This document shows, in pieces, positions 31,771-39,848 of a stretch of 45,886 nt of DNA. The DNA lies in contig JAHZHA010000015.1 in assembly GCA_019420525.1 (NCBI GenBank), positions 1-45,886 on the forward strand, written 5' to 3'. Both the position numbers and the translations under genes were made by a program. The notes under the pieces were generated by a model. It saw nothing but the letters and a program-made list of their open reading frames with translations. It made no database searches and was not told the origin of the DNA. The stretch's first letter is position 1. The number at the start of each line of letters is the position of its first letter. The DNA comes from Bacillota bacterium. Lineage in GTDB: Bacteria; Bacillota; Clostridia; Peptostreptococcales; Anaerovoracaceae.

Positions 31771-32128
31771 GGGGGTGTACAGGTTTCGACGGGGGTATTG
31801 AAGCCGGAGAAGCGAGCCGCAGTCTCCCAGTCTGCGTTAAAAGGGGAAACTTAAATATAAACGCAAAAAACAACAGAAGTTTAGCGGTAGCAGCTTAATT
31901 CAGCTGCGCTTGTCGGCCTCGGCTCACCTGTAGGCTGAGATCACCGGCATAATATATACAGGAAAACTCCGTGTGAATGCCCGGCAGCACGGGGGAACGA
32001 CGGGATAGCTGACCGCATAGCCTGCCTGTAGGCGATGCGGGTGGCGAAATTTAAAATACAGGCTGCGCTCGGAGATGCTTCTGTGGATATGCTTTCGGAC
32101 ATGGGTTCGATTCCCATCACCTTCACCA
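31771..32128 (+). ncRNA. ssrA: Transfer-messenger RNA (tmRNA)
   Basis: 358 nt. The 5' end GGGGGTGTACAGGTTTCGACGGGGG and 3' end GGTTCGATTCCCATCACCTTCACCA form the tRNA-like part; acceptor GGGGGTG pairs with CACCTTC, with encoded CCA. The tag frame at 31863-31898 reads AKNNRSLAVAA then TAA, ending in the Ala-Ala proteolysis signal. Pseudoknot-rich sequence lies between. Works with SmpB encoded just upstream. Confidence 0.97.
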
Positions 32129-32139
32129 AAAAGAAAAAG

Positions 32140-32182
32140 AAAGACGCGTGATTGACGAAATCACGCGTCTTTCTTTTTGTTT
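32140..32182 (+). terminator. Terminator of ssrA
   Basis: 14-bp perfect stem AAAGACGCGTGATT / AATCACGCGTCTTT with short loop, then CTTTTTGTTT. Confidence 0.93.
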
Positions 32183-32216
32183 CTGTATTGCTGCCAAAGG
32201 GAAGACGGCAGGAAAT

Positions 32217-32945
32217 TTAACTGAAATAACGGAAGACTCCTTTGACGATACCGAGTATACGGACATCCCGGACGATGATGGGACTCATCGTGGAATTTTC
32301 CGGTTGGAGACGGATGTGTCCGTCCTCTCTGTAAAACGTCTTGACGGTGGCTTCACTTTCAAAACCGTCCACCATGGCGACGACCATCTGACCATTGTCA
32401 GCTACATTCTGCTGTCTTACTAAAATATAATCTCCGTCAAATATACCGGCTTCGATCATGCTTTCTCCTTTGACAGTCAGCATAAAATGATTTCCGCCGC
32501 TGTTTATGTAACGGCTGGGCACGGGAAAAGAGTCAGTGATATTTTCTTTTGCGAGGATCGGTGTACCCGCAGCGACTTGTCCTACCAAAGGAATGTCGAC
32601 GATATCGGTTCGTCCGGGTAGCCCGGAAGATTCTGTGATGCCGGAAATACTTTCGACATTCTGATTCTTTTCTGAGGAACGACCCGATTTTGCGGACAGC
32701 CGCTCATCGGCGACGATTTCGATAGCCCTCGGCTTTGCAGGATCTTTTCGGATAAAACCTTTCTTTTCGAGGGAGGCGAGATCTTTGTGAATGGTAGAGG
32801 TCGATTTTACGTGCAGCTCTTCACAGATTTCGCGTACGGTAGGCGGATAGCCCTTTTCTGCTGCCGTTTTTTTCATGAAATCGAGAACTTTATGTTCTCT
32901 TTCGGTCAGATTGAATTCGTCGGTAGGAAGAGTCTTTCTGCCCAT
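32217..32945 (-). CDS. lexA: LexA repressor (SOS response)
   Basis: 242 aa, longer than the usual ~205 because of a ~30-residue linker (82-112). The N-terminal winged helix has TVREICEELHVKSTSTIHKDLASLEKKGFI. The C-terminal S24 protease domain has the cleavage site Ala126-Gly127 (VAAGTPI), Ser162 (GESM) and Lys202 (ATVKTF). RecA-stimulated self-cleavage relieves repression of DNA-repair genes. CAGGAG precedes the ATG. I found no clear GAAC-N4-GTTC box in the upstream 300 bp, so autoregulation is not shown by sequence. Confidence 0.95.
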   Translation of the reverse strand: MGRKTLPTDEFNLTEREHKVLDFMKKTAAEKGYPPTVREICEELHVKSTSTIHKDLASLEKKGFIRKDPAKPRAIEIVADERLSAKSGRSSEKNQNVESISGITESSGLPGRTDIVDIPLVGQVAAGTPILAKENITDSFPVPSRYINSGGNHFMLTVKGESMIEAGIFDGDYILVRQQNVADNGQMVVAMVDGFESEATVKTFYREDGHIRLQPENSTMSPIIVRDVRILGIVKGVFRYFS

Positions 32946-33133
32946 AGTTCGTCTCCTGTCTTTCTTCTGCTTTCACGTTGAAGCTGCTTATTTCGAACAT
33001 TTTATCATAAAATAAACAAAATGTAAACATAAGTTCTGTATTTCCGCCGAACAGGAGAACACCCCAGCTTTGGAGGGACAGACAAAAGGAAAAATTGCAG
33101 AAGACTATTATAATGTTTGGATTCAGACAGATA

Positions 33134-33176
33134 TATATATTTTTATATATTTTTACATAATATATAAAAATATATA
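33134..33176. repeat. A/T-only perfect 18-bp inverted repeat upstream of the ABC operon
   Basis: Arms 33134-33151 (TATATATTTTTATATATT) and 33159-33176 are exact complements around TTTACAT. Symmetry continues imperfectly to ATTCA (33121) and TGAAT (33183). It sits in the 363-bp gap between lexA and the modA-type gene. It may be a bidirectional terminator, a DNA-bending site or an operator. Confidence 0.7.
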
Positions 33177-33190
33177 TTTATTTGAATCAG

Positions 33191-33220
33191 TTGAAATAAT
33201 GATAAAAAATATGATACTAT
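33191..33220 (+). promoter_or_regulatory. Promoter of the molybdate/tungstate-type ABC operon
   Basis: TTGAAA (33191-33196), 18-nt spacer, TACTAT (33215-33220); a second A/T-rich -10 (TATAAA) lies close by. The long A/T palindrome ends 15 bp before the -35. Confidence 0.6.
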
Positions 33221-33308
33221 ACTATATAAAATAGAAGTAGAAGAAATTAAAAGATTTGATTTTATTTTTATTTATTAAAGAGGATTTTTATGATCCGGGA
33301 GGGGAAAA

Positions 33309-34133
33309 ATGAAAAAAATTATTTCCATTGTATTAACGTTTGCTTTATGCGCAGGAATGATGTCTGCGTTCAGTGCCTGCGGAACGGATAAAAGCGCTTC
33401 GTCATCCGAAGCAAATCAGGCGTCCTCCGCGGAAGAGACAGGAGGTCAGTGGTCTTCTCTTGAAGGAAAATCTCTGATGATATACTGCGGAGCAGGTATG
33501 AAAGAACCGTTTGCGGAAATTTCGGACAACTTCAAGGAAGCTACGGGTGCGGACGTTCAGGTCACTTACGGAAATGCGGCTCAGATCGTCAACCAGATTA
33601 CCACGACAGATCAGGGGGATCTCTTTATCGCCGGTGCTGAAGGCGAACTCGATCCGCTGAAAGAGAAAAATTATGTTACGGATTCCAAAAATCTGGTCAA
33701 ACATATCCCGGTTATCGCGGTACCTAAGGGAAATCCGGAAAATATCGAATCCATCTCGGATCTCGGAAGAGTGAGAATCGTAGCCGGTGATGCGGAAGCT
33801 ACGCCGATCGGAAAAATCGCCGATGCAGTACTGAAGGATGCGGGACTTTCCGAGTCTGCCAATATCGTTGCGAGAACTACTACAGCTCCGGAAATGATTA
33901 CGGCACTTTCCACAGGTGAATGCGATGCTGCGATCGTATGGAAAGAAAATGCAGCAAAATCAGACGAAGTGGAAATTCTCGATCTGGAAGGAATGGAAAA
34001 ATATATCAAGGTAATTCCGGCGGCCTCTCTGTCCTGCTCGGCGAACGATGAAGCTCTGGCGGAATTCCTGAAATATCTCGATTCCGATGAAGCAGCTGCT
34101 GTATGGACGAAGTACGGCTATGAAAAGGCATAA
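33309..34133 (+). CDS. modA: Molybdate/tungstate-type ABC transporter substrate-binding lipoprotein
   Basis: 274 aa. Signal peptide with lipobox FSAC (Cys24), then a Ser/Ala/Glu-rich spacer and a type II periplasmic-binding fold: SLMIYCGAGMKEPFAEISDNFKEATGADVQVTYGNAAQIVNQI, GDLFIAGAEGELD, IVAGDAEATPIGKIADAVLKDAG and GECDAAIVWKENA. This matches ModA/WtpA proteins that capture oxyanions, most likely molybdate or tungstate, although sulfate-like anions cannot be excluded. GGGAGGGG precedes the ATG. It starts a three-gene operon with permease and ATPase. Confidence 0.86.
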   Translation: MKKIISIVLTFALCAGMMSAFSACGTDKSASSSEANQASSAEETGGQWSSLEGKSLMIYCGAGMKEPFAEISDNFKEATGADVQVTYGNAAQIVNQITTTDQGDLFIAGAEGELDPLKEKNYVTDSKNLVKHIPVIAVPKGNPENIESISDLGRVRIVAGDAEATPIGKIADAVLKDAGLSESANIVARTTTAPEMITALSTGECDAAIVWKENAAKSDEVEILDLEGMEKYIKVIPAASLSCSANDEALAEFLKYLDSDEAAAVWTKYGYEKA

Positions 34134-34140
34134 CGGCGAC

Positions 34141-34968
34141 ATGAATGAGCCGGAAAAAAGATCTCCGAAAAAAATCAGAAAATATTTTGATTCAGTGACG
34201 GTCATCATCGCGATGATCGTCACTGCATATATATTTGTTTCATTGTCCTTTATTGTTATAAAAGGAATACCTTTTCTTCCTTATGCATTCCAGAATGAGG
34301 AAGTGCGATTTGCCGTCAGGCTCAGCGTAACGACATCCCTGATTTCTACAGCCATCTGTCTCGTTCTGGGCCTCTTCTCCGCTTATGCGCTGATGAGGAC
34401 GAATATGCCCCTGAAGCGGTTCTGCAGTATGGTGATCGAACTGCCTCTTTCGCTGCCGAATATCATGCTGGGACTGAGTCTGATGCTGATGTTCGCGTCG
34501 GTTCCAGGAAAGTTTCTCAGCGCTCACGGATTTCCGGTGATTTTCTCCGTCAACGGCATCGTCATGGCGCATCTCATCATCAATCTGCCTTTCGTCATCC
34601 GTATGATAAAGACGGCCTTTATGAATGTAGATCCGAGACTGGAGTGGATTGCGGGAAGTCTGGGTGCGACGCCTGTAAAGCGCTTTTTTACGGTGACACT
34701 GCCCCTGGCCAAGAATTCGATTATCGGGGCTGCGATACTTGCCTGGTCCCGGGCACTGGGCGAATTTGGAGCTACGCTGATGCTTGTGGGAGCCACCAGG
34801 ATGAAGACGGAGACGCTGCCGACCAGCATCTACCTGAATATGGCCACAGGAGATACGGGCCCTGCCATGGCGTCAGCGCTGATACTCCTTCTCATCTCTG
34901 CGCTTTCGCTTCTGCTCTCGTCTCTTCTCGACAAAAAGACGACGGTAAGCAGGGCGGACCGCAGATAA
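34141..34968 (+). CDS. modB: Molybdate/tungstate-type ABC transporter permease
   Basis: About 275 aa, with six likely membrane helices. It carries the binding-protein-dependent permease signature EWIAGSLGATPVKRFFTVTLPLAKNSIIGAAILAWSRALGEFGATLMLVG (EAA loop), whose ALGEFGATLM ending is typical of ModB/CysTW proteins. The start is uncertain: 34141 (just after the modA stop, weak AAAGG), 34120 (overlapping modA) and 34087 are in frame. It forms the membrane channel of the transporter. Confidence 0.88.
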   Translation: MNEPEKRSPKKIRKYFDSVTVIIAMIVTAYIFVSLSFIVIKGIPFLPYAFQNEEVRFAVRLSVTTSLISTAICLVLGLFSAYALMRTNMPLKRFCSMVIELPLSLPNIMLGLSLMLMFASVPGKFLSAHGFPVIFSVNGIVMAHLIINLPFVIRMIKTAFMNVDPRLEWIAGSLGATPVKRFFTVTLPLAKNSIIGAAILAWSRALGEFGATLMLVGATRMKTETLPTSIYLNMATGDTGPAMASALILLLISALSLLLSSLLDKKTTVSRADRR

Positions 34969-35042
34969 TCAAAGGACGGATGCCGGTGAACTCCGGTGTA
35001 TGACATGCAGAAAACGCTGTGAAATACAGCAGGTGACAGAAT

Positions 35043-35753
35043 ATGATCCAGATTGAAAACTATACTTTAAACGTGGGCGAGTTTACGCTCCAGGATGTGA
35101 CGATGGACATCGAAGACGGAGAGATCTTTGCGATCCTCGGACAGACAGGTTCAGGGAAGACTGTCCTGCTGGAATCCATGGCCGGATTTTATGAAAAATT
35201 TACCGGGCGGATTCTCCACGACGGTGAACCAGTACACGCCATTCCTCTTCAAGAACGCCGACTGGGATTCGTGTATCAGGATTTCGGCCTTTTTCCGCAT
35301 ATGAAGGTAAAAGCAAATATCGAGTACGGACTGAAAATGCAGGGAATGAAGCGGCGGCAATGCAGCGAGACGGCTCATAATATGATGAAAATGCTTGGAA
35401 TCGATCATCTGGCAGATCGGTATCCGGGGACCCTGTCCGGAGGCGAGCAGCAGCGTACCGCTCTGGCGAGAGCGCTTGTGGTAAATCCGCGCATTCTGTT
35501 TATGGATGAGCCTTTCAGTGCTCTGGATCCCAATACAAAAAAACAGATGTATGACCTCGTACGGGAAATACACCGTATGTTCGGATGTACTATCGTATTT
35601 GTGACGCACGATTTCCACGAAGCGGAAACTCTGGCTGACAGAACCGCTGTAATCATCAAAGGAAGTGTAAGGAGAATCTGCGACAGCAAAAGACTTTTTA
35701 CGGAGAATGACGACAGAGATGTCATGGACTTCCTCGGCATTTCGGCCAGCTGA
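35043..35753 (+). CDS. modC: ABC transporter ATP-binding protein (ModC-like, no TOBE domain)
   Basis: 236 aa. Walker A GQTGSGKT (33-40), Q-loop VYQDFGLFPHMKV, signature LSGGEQQRTALARALV, Walker B ILFMDEPFSALD and switch His in VTHDFHEAE. It energises the upstream permease. Compared with full ModC (~350 aa) the C-terminal molybdate-sensing TOBE domain is missing, as in many tungstate and clostridial systems. 74 bp separate it from modB. The end lies 56 bp before the operon terminator. Confidence 0.9.
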   Translation: MIQIENYTLNVGEFTLQDVTMDIEDGEIFAILGQTGSGKTVLLESMAGFYEKFTGRILHDGEPVHAIPLQERRLGFVYQDFGLFPHMKVKANIEYGLKMQGMKRRQCSETAHNMMKMLGIDHLADRYPGTLSGGEQQRTALARALVVNPRILFMDEPFSALDPNTKKQMYDLVREIHRMFGCTIVFVTHDFHEAETLADRTAVIIKGSVRRICDSKRLFTENDDRDVMDFLGISAS

Positions 35754-35809
35754 CAAGCCGGGTTCTGTTTCAAAGCTGTATGTATATCAGATAGAATAAA
35801 AGGCGAAGA

Positions 35810-35860
35810 ATACCCTGAAGATACGTGCTGTAGTGCGCGGTCATCAGGGTATATTTATTA
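35810..35860 (+). terminator. Terminator of the ABC operon
   Basis: ATACCCTGA (35809-35817) / TCAGGGTAT (35844-35852) with a long 26-nt loop that can fold further, then ATTTATTA. Confidence 0.6.
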
Positions 35861-35984
35861 ATCCGGATTCTTTCTTAGTTGATGTTACGTATACATATGA
35901 TAAAATAATATATACGGAGACATGTGGGAACAGACATAGAGCCGTTCACACATTCGTGTTCTTAGTTTCAACAGAGGTGGTTTT

Positions 35985-38171
35985 ATGAAAAGAAAAATTG
36001 CGAGTCTGAGCCTGTGTCTCGTTCTCGTGCTGGGGGCGGTGTTCCAGAGCGCCGTATGCGCGTACGCGGCGACCAATCCTTTTACGAAAACGGGAAATAT
36101 GGCGCAGGATATGGTGAACGCGGCACTTGCCCAGCAAAACAAAAAAGTTGCCGATTTTTCCGGTATGCCGAAAGACAATTGGTGTGCGTATTTTATATGC
36201 TGGTGCGCCAATGCATCCGGAGCGTCAGCGGCCGGCATCCTGCCGACGAAATACTCAGATTGCAGCACGACGGGAAAAGTGGCCTACTGGGCGGCAAAGC
36301 ATAAAGGCATGGTATACGTCTTTACCGCAGACGGCAAGTCGAAGATGCAGCAAAATGCTCCGAGCGGTAACTGGTCTTATGTGAGCCAGAGCAGCGTGAC
36401 GCCGAAAGTGGGAGATATTGCCCTATTTCACTGGAAAGGCGCTTCCGGTACCTGGAATCACGTGGGAATTGTCTATAAAGTGGACAGCAGCAAAATCTAC
36501 TATGTAGACGGAAACGGAACCAGCGGCGGTTACAACAACAGTTACGTTACGACGCATACTCTGAGCCGCACCAGCAGTGAGATCGCCGGATATATCCGTC
36601 CGGCCTATTCCGGCAGCGGAGGCACAGTCTCTTCATCGATTACGCTGAAAAGCGCTTCCTATACAAATCTGAAAGAAAATTCCGTTCAGGTGAGGGGTAC
36701 GTGCCAGTACAGCGGAATCCGGCCTTCAGAGGTAGGGCTCTATTTCGGAACGTCGCCAGACAATATGAAAAAGGTGGATTCCGACCAGATCAATCACACG
36801 AAAAATCCGTTCGACATCTGGTACGACCGCAGCGGACTGACGCCGGGGACGACATATTACTGGCGCCTGTATGCCCTGGTAAACGGAAAGACCGTCTGGA
36901 ACTCCGACGGGGTTCAGTCGTTCCGTACTCCGGGTACGGCTCCTGTGAAAAATTATACGCTGAGCTTCCAGACCAACAGAGGAAGCAGCATTTCGCCCGT
37001 GACGAAAACGGCGGGAACATCGGTATCACTGAGCGGCTACACGCCGTCGCGCACCGGGTACACCTTTGCAGGCTGGTACAGCGATTCGTCGCTGACAAAG
37101 CAGGTGACGTCGGTGACGCTGAATTCCAACATGACGGTCTATGCCAGATGGCTGGAAAATGAAGTGCCGCTGTATTACCGGCTCAGTTTCCAGACGAATG
37201 GAGGAAGCAGCATTTCATCCGTGACAGAAACAGCAGGAACATGGGTGTCACTGAGCGATTACACACCGTCGCGCACCGGATATACATTTGGAGGCTGGTA
37301 CAGCGACTCGTCGCTGACGAATCGCGTGACATCGGTGACACTGAATTCCAATATGACGGTCTATGCCAGATGGCTGGAAAATGAAGTGCCGCTGTATTAC
37401 CGGCTCAGTTTCCAGACGAATGGAGGAAGCAGCATTTCATCCGTAACAGAAACAGCAGGAACATGGGTGTCGCTGAGCGGCTACACGCCGTCGCGCACCG
37501 GATATATCTTTGGAGGCTGGTACAGCGACTCGTCGCTGACGAATCGCGTGACGTCGGTGACGCTGAATTCCAATATGACGGTCTATGCGAAATGGACGAA
37601 AGAGCAGCAGGACGACGATGAGGTGTATGTCCGCGGTTTTACGGATGTCCTGAGAAACAGCCCGTACGCAAGCGCTGTGCGGTATGTCTACGACAACGGT
37701 CTCATGAACGGCGTGTCATTGACGCGGTTTGAGCCTGTAGGCAGCCTCTCCAGGGCTATGATCGTGACGATTCTTTACCGTCAGGAAGGTTCACCGTCTG
37801 TATCCGGGGCCGCCGGATTCCTCGATGTGCCGTCCGGTCAGTGGTACAGTGCCGGTGTTGCCTGGGCGGCGAAAAACGGTATCGTCAACGGATACGGGAA
37901 CGGCAGCTTTGGTCCTGATGACAACGTCAGCCGAGAACAGATGCTGACGATTCTCTACCGCTACGCTCAGCAAAAAGGCATAGATACCAGCGCAAGGGGC
38001 AGTCTGAGCAGATATCCGGATGCCGGAAATATCAGCAGCTATGCGGAGATCCCGTACCGCTGGGCCATCGCAGAAGGAGTGATCGCGCCTCTCACTTCCA
38101 ATCTGTATCCGGCGATGTACGCATTCCGCGGTGAAGCGGCAGTGGCCTTCAAGGCTCTGAATGAGATCTGA
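35985..38171 (+). CDS. Secreted CHAP amidase with InlB-type B repeats and SLH domains
   Basis: 728 aa. A signal peptide (~1-29, ending AYAAT) is followed by a CHAP-like cysteine peptidase/amidase domain (~45-205) with NWCAYFICWCAN (Cys67) and TWNHVGIVYKV (His159). A fibronectin-like segment (~218-315) comes next, then three ~74-residue B repeats (Listeria-Bacteroides type, GYTPSRTGYTFAGWYSDSSL...MTVYARW) and three SLH modules (~550-728; FTDVLRNSPYASAVRYVYDNGLMNG, FLDVPSGQWYSAGVAWAAKNGIVNGYGNGSFGPDDNVSREQ, YPDAGNISSYAEIPYRWAIAEGVI). It should be anchored to secondary cell-wall polymer and cleave peptidoglycan. Monocistronic. Confidence 0.9.
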   Translation: MKRKIASLSLCLVLVLGAVFQSAVCAYAATNPFTKTGNMAQDMVNAALAQQNKKVADFSGMPKDNWCAYFICWCANASGASAAGILPTKYSDCSTTGKVAYWAAKHKGMVYVFTADGKSKMQQNAPSGNWSYVSQSSVTPKVGDIALFHWKGASGTWNHVGIVYKVDSSKIYYVDGNGTSGGYNNSYVTTHTLSRTSSEIAGYIRPAYSGSGGTVSSSITLKSASYTNLKENSVQVRGTCQYSGIRPSEVGLYFGTSPDNMKKVDSDQINHTKNPFDIWYDRSGLTPGTTYYWRLYALVNGKTVWNSDGVQSFRTPGTAPVKNYTLSFQTNRGSSISPVTKTAGTSVSLSGYTPSRTGYTFAGWYSDSSLTKQVTSVTLNSNMTVYARWLENEVPLYYRLSFQTNGGSSISSVTETAGTWVSLSDYTPSRTGYTFGGWYSDSSLTNRVTSVTLNSNMTVYARWLENEVPLYYRLSFQTNGGSSISSVTETAGTWVSLSGYTPSRTGYIFGGWYSDSSLTNRVTSVTLNSNMTVYAKWTKEQQDDDEVYVRGFTDVLRNSPYASAVRYVYDNGLMNGVSLTRFEPVGSLSRAMIVTILYRQEGSPSVSGAAGFLDVPSGQWYSAGVAWAAKNGIVNGYGNGSFGPDDNVSREQMLTILYRYAQQKGIDTSARGSLSRYPDAGNISSYAEIPYRWAIAEGVIAPLTSNLYPAMYAFRGEAAVAFKALNEI
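37161..37596 (+). repeat. Tandem 222-bp repeat inside the SLH protein gene
   Basis: Copies at 37161-37382 and 37383-37596 are nearly identical, with only scattered substitutions, most of them silent (for example GATTAC/GGCTAC and ACATTT/ATCTTT). A third, more divergent copy precedes (about 36955-37160). Each encodes one 74-residue B repeat. The high identity of the last two implies recent duplication or gene conversion. Confidence 0.9.
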
Positions 38172-38209
38172 CAGATCAAAAGATAATTTTAATATCTGGT
38201 AAAAACTGA

Positions 38210-38238
38210 TTGACACGAAGCGGGCAGACGAGTATACT
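38210..38238 (+). promoter_or_regulatory. Promoter of infC-rpmI-rplT
   Basis: TTGACA (38210-38215), 17-nt spacer, TATACT (38233-38238): a near-consensus sigma-A promoter, as expected for a ribosomal operon. Confidence 0.9.
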
Positions 38239-38244
38239 GGAAAA

Positions 38245-38362
38245 GTAGCATGAAGAAGAAGTTGTCCGCTTCTCACCCTGCGGCGCAGAGCTGTACGGGT
38301 CAATAAAGATCGAATCAACATTTTCGAGTTTTTGGAGCGGATATTTTTATATCCGCTTTTTT
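38245..38362 (+). promoter_or_regulatory. infC leader (L20-leader type) with attenuator terminator
   Basis: A ~118-nt structured leader between the promoter and infC ends in a clean terminator: AGCGGATAT / ATATCCGCT (38336-38344/38349-38357), loop TTTT, then a run of T. In Firmicutes the leader of this operon binds L20 and terminates transcription when L20 is in excess. Position, promoter and terminator fit that model; I could not check the L20-binding fold in detail. Confidence 0.78.
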
Positions 38363-38393
38363 GTGCTAGCAAATAATTAGGAGGTGCTTGAAC

Positions 38394-38909
38394 ATTAGCA
38401 GTAAAGAGAATCAGATCAATGAAGAAATCCGTGAAAAGGAAGTCAGAGTTATCGACACTGACGGATCACAGCTCGGCATCATGCCGACTTCGCAGGCTCT
38501 GAATATCGCAGCGGAGAAGAAGCTTGATCTGGTCAACATCGCTCCGTCTGCAAAACCGCCGGTATGCAAGATACTCGACTACGGAAAATACAGATACGAG
38601 CTTCAGAAAAGAGAAAAGGAAGCCAGAAAAAAGCAGAAGATCACACAGATCAAGGAGATCCGTGTCAGCACGTTTATCGAAGGTCACGATCTTCAGGTTA
38701 AAGCCAAAAATGCCGCAAAGTTCCTCAAGGACGGCGACAAGGTTAAGGTAAGCCTTCGCTTTAAGGGCAGAGAAAAGGGATATGCAAACGTGGGACAGCA
38801 GGTCATGGAACAGTTTGCAGAAGAACTTTCTGAAGTCGGCGTAGTAGAGAAAAAACCGCAGCTGGAAGGCAGAAATATGACGATGGTTTTAGCACCTAAA
38901 AATAATTAG
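38394..38909 (+). CDS. infC: Translation initiation factor IF-3 (AUU start)
   Basis: 171 aa. N- and C-domains of IF-3: NEEIREKEVRVIDTDGSQLGIMPTSQAL, VNIAPSAKPPVCKILDYGKYRYELQKREKEARKKQK, then IKEIRVSTFIEGHDLQVKAKNAAKFLKDGDKVKVSLRFKGRE. Start reasoning: AGGAGGT at 38379-38385 is 8 nt before an ATT codon at 38394 (ISSKENQIN), whereas the in-frame TTG at 38388 is only 2 nt away. AUU starts are characteristic of infC and allow IF-3 to limit its own translation. It prevents subunit joining and checks initiator tRNA. Confidence 0.95.
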   Translation: MSSKENQINEEIREKEVRVIDTDGSQLGIMPTSQALNIAAEKKLDLVNIAPSAKPPVCKILDYGKYRYELQKREKEARKKQKITQIKEIRVSTFIEGHDLQVKAKNAAKFLKDGDKVKVSLRFKGREKGYANVGQQVMEQFAEELSEVGVVEKKPQLEGRNMTMVLAPKNN

Positions 38910-39005
38910 TACCGCAGCAGAGCTTTCCGCCGCAGGCGGCGGAAGCGGTCCGGGGTTCCCGGGAGGCAGAAGTCTGCTGCATTCGAAATCAGGAGGACAG
39001 ACGCA

Positions 39006-39200
39006 ATGGCTAAGATGAAATCCCACAGAGGGGCTATGAAAAGATTCAAGGTTACAGGTTCCGGCAAGGTAAGAAGACATAAGGCTTACAAGAGCCACAT
39101 CCTCACGAAGAAGAGCCAGAAGAGAAAGAGAAATCTCAGAAAGGGCACTATTCTTACAAGCGCAGACGAAAAGAGAATCAAGTCTGTACTGAACGTGTAA
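39006..39200 (+). CDS. rpmI: 50S ribosomal protein L35
   Basis: 64 aa, very basic, complete family sequence (MAKMKSHRGAMKRFKVTGSG ... KAYKSHILTKKSQKRKRNLR). CAGGAGGAC precedes the ATG. A GC-rich hairpin TTCCGCCG-CAGG-CGGCGGAA lies in the infC-rpmI gap (about 38927-38946) and might be an mRNA processing or L20-related structure. Confidence 0.98.
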   Translation: MAKMKSHRGAMKRFKVTGSGKVRRHKAYKSHILTKKSQKRKRNLRKGTILTSADEKRIKSVLNV

Positions 39201-39223
39201 ATTCGGCGAGGAGGTAGTTTGAA

Positions 39224-39580
39224 ATGGCAAGAGTTAAAAAGGCAGTAAACGCAAAGAAAAAGCATAAGAAAGTATTGAAGTTAGCCAAGGGCTTTTACGG
39301 ACAGAAGAGCAAGGTATTCAGAGCTGCAAATCCTGCAGTGATGAGATCCCTCAGATCCGCATATGTAGGCAGAAAGAACAAGAAGAGAGACTTCAGAAAG
39401 CTCTGGATCGCGAGAATCAACGCGGCAGCCAGAATGAACGGTATGTCTTACAGCCAGTTCATGAACGGTCTCAAGAAGTCCGGCATCGAAATCAACAGAA
39501 AGATGCTCTCCGAAATGGCAATTCACGATGCTGCAGGTTTCAAGGCTCTCGTGGAAACCGCAAAGGCAGCGCTCGCTTAG
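39224..39580 (+). CDS. rplT: 50S ribosomal protein L20
   Basis: 118 aa, full length. Basic N-terminal extension (MARVKKAVNAKKKHKKVLKL) and globular domain with AYVGRKNKKRDFRKLWIARINAAARMNGMSYSQFMNGLKKSGIEINRKMLSEMA. It is needed for 50S assembly and acts as repressor of this operon in other Firmicutes. GAGGAGGT upstream. Codon use is strongly biased, as in rpmI. Confidence 0.98.
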   Translation: MARVKKAVNAKKKHKKVLKLAKGFYGQKSKVFRAANPAVMRSLRSAYVGRKNKKRDFRKLWIARINAAARMNGMSYSQFMNGLKKSGIEINRKMLSEMAIHDAAGFKALVETAKAALA

Positions 39581-39633
39581 GCATTCAGACTGGCGCAGAT
39601 ACCTTATCGGATACAGATAAATATGAAATCGGC

Positions 39634-39678
39634 AAACCCGGCCGCTTCTGCAATCCTGTGGAAGCAGCCGGGTTTTTC
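39634..39678 (+). terminator. Terminator of infC-rpmI-rplT
   Basis: AAACCCGGCCGCTTC / GAAGCAGCCGGGTTT (one mismatch, loop of 12) followed by TTCATCTTTTTGC. Confidence 0.9.
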
Positions 39679-39697
39679 ATCTTTTTGCTTTTTTCGG

Positions 39698-39744
39698 TTC
39701 GACAGCCGGAAGTGACAGTCTTCGACAGAAGGGAGACGTATACT
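39698..39744 (+). promoter_or_regulatory. Spo0A-type promoter of spoIIGA
   Basis: Two copies of TTCGACA (39698-39704 and 39721-39727), the complement of the 0A-box core TGTCGAA, 23 bp apart. A -35-like GTGACA (39712-39717) and -10 TATACT (39739-39744) are separated by 21 nt. The known spoIIG promoter also has an over-long spacer bridged by Spo0A-P. The arrangement strongly suggests the same activation. Confidence 0.75.
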
Positions 39745-39848
39745 GTGGATGTACGGCGGAGACGGCTGATCTGTCGGCAGGATCCCGTGTCCGCCGTCCG
39801 TCAGAAGATCTGTGCGCGGCAGAATCTGATAGGAGAGGAGGAATGCCG

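Noticed and set aside
32946..33110. LexA operator upstream of lexA
   Set aside because: Only a CGAACATTTT half-site is visible; no GAAC-N4-GTTC pair found.
37161..37596. CRISPR-like or mobile repeat
   Set aside because: The 222-bp tandem copies lie in frame inside a coding sequence and encode known B repeats.
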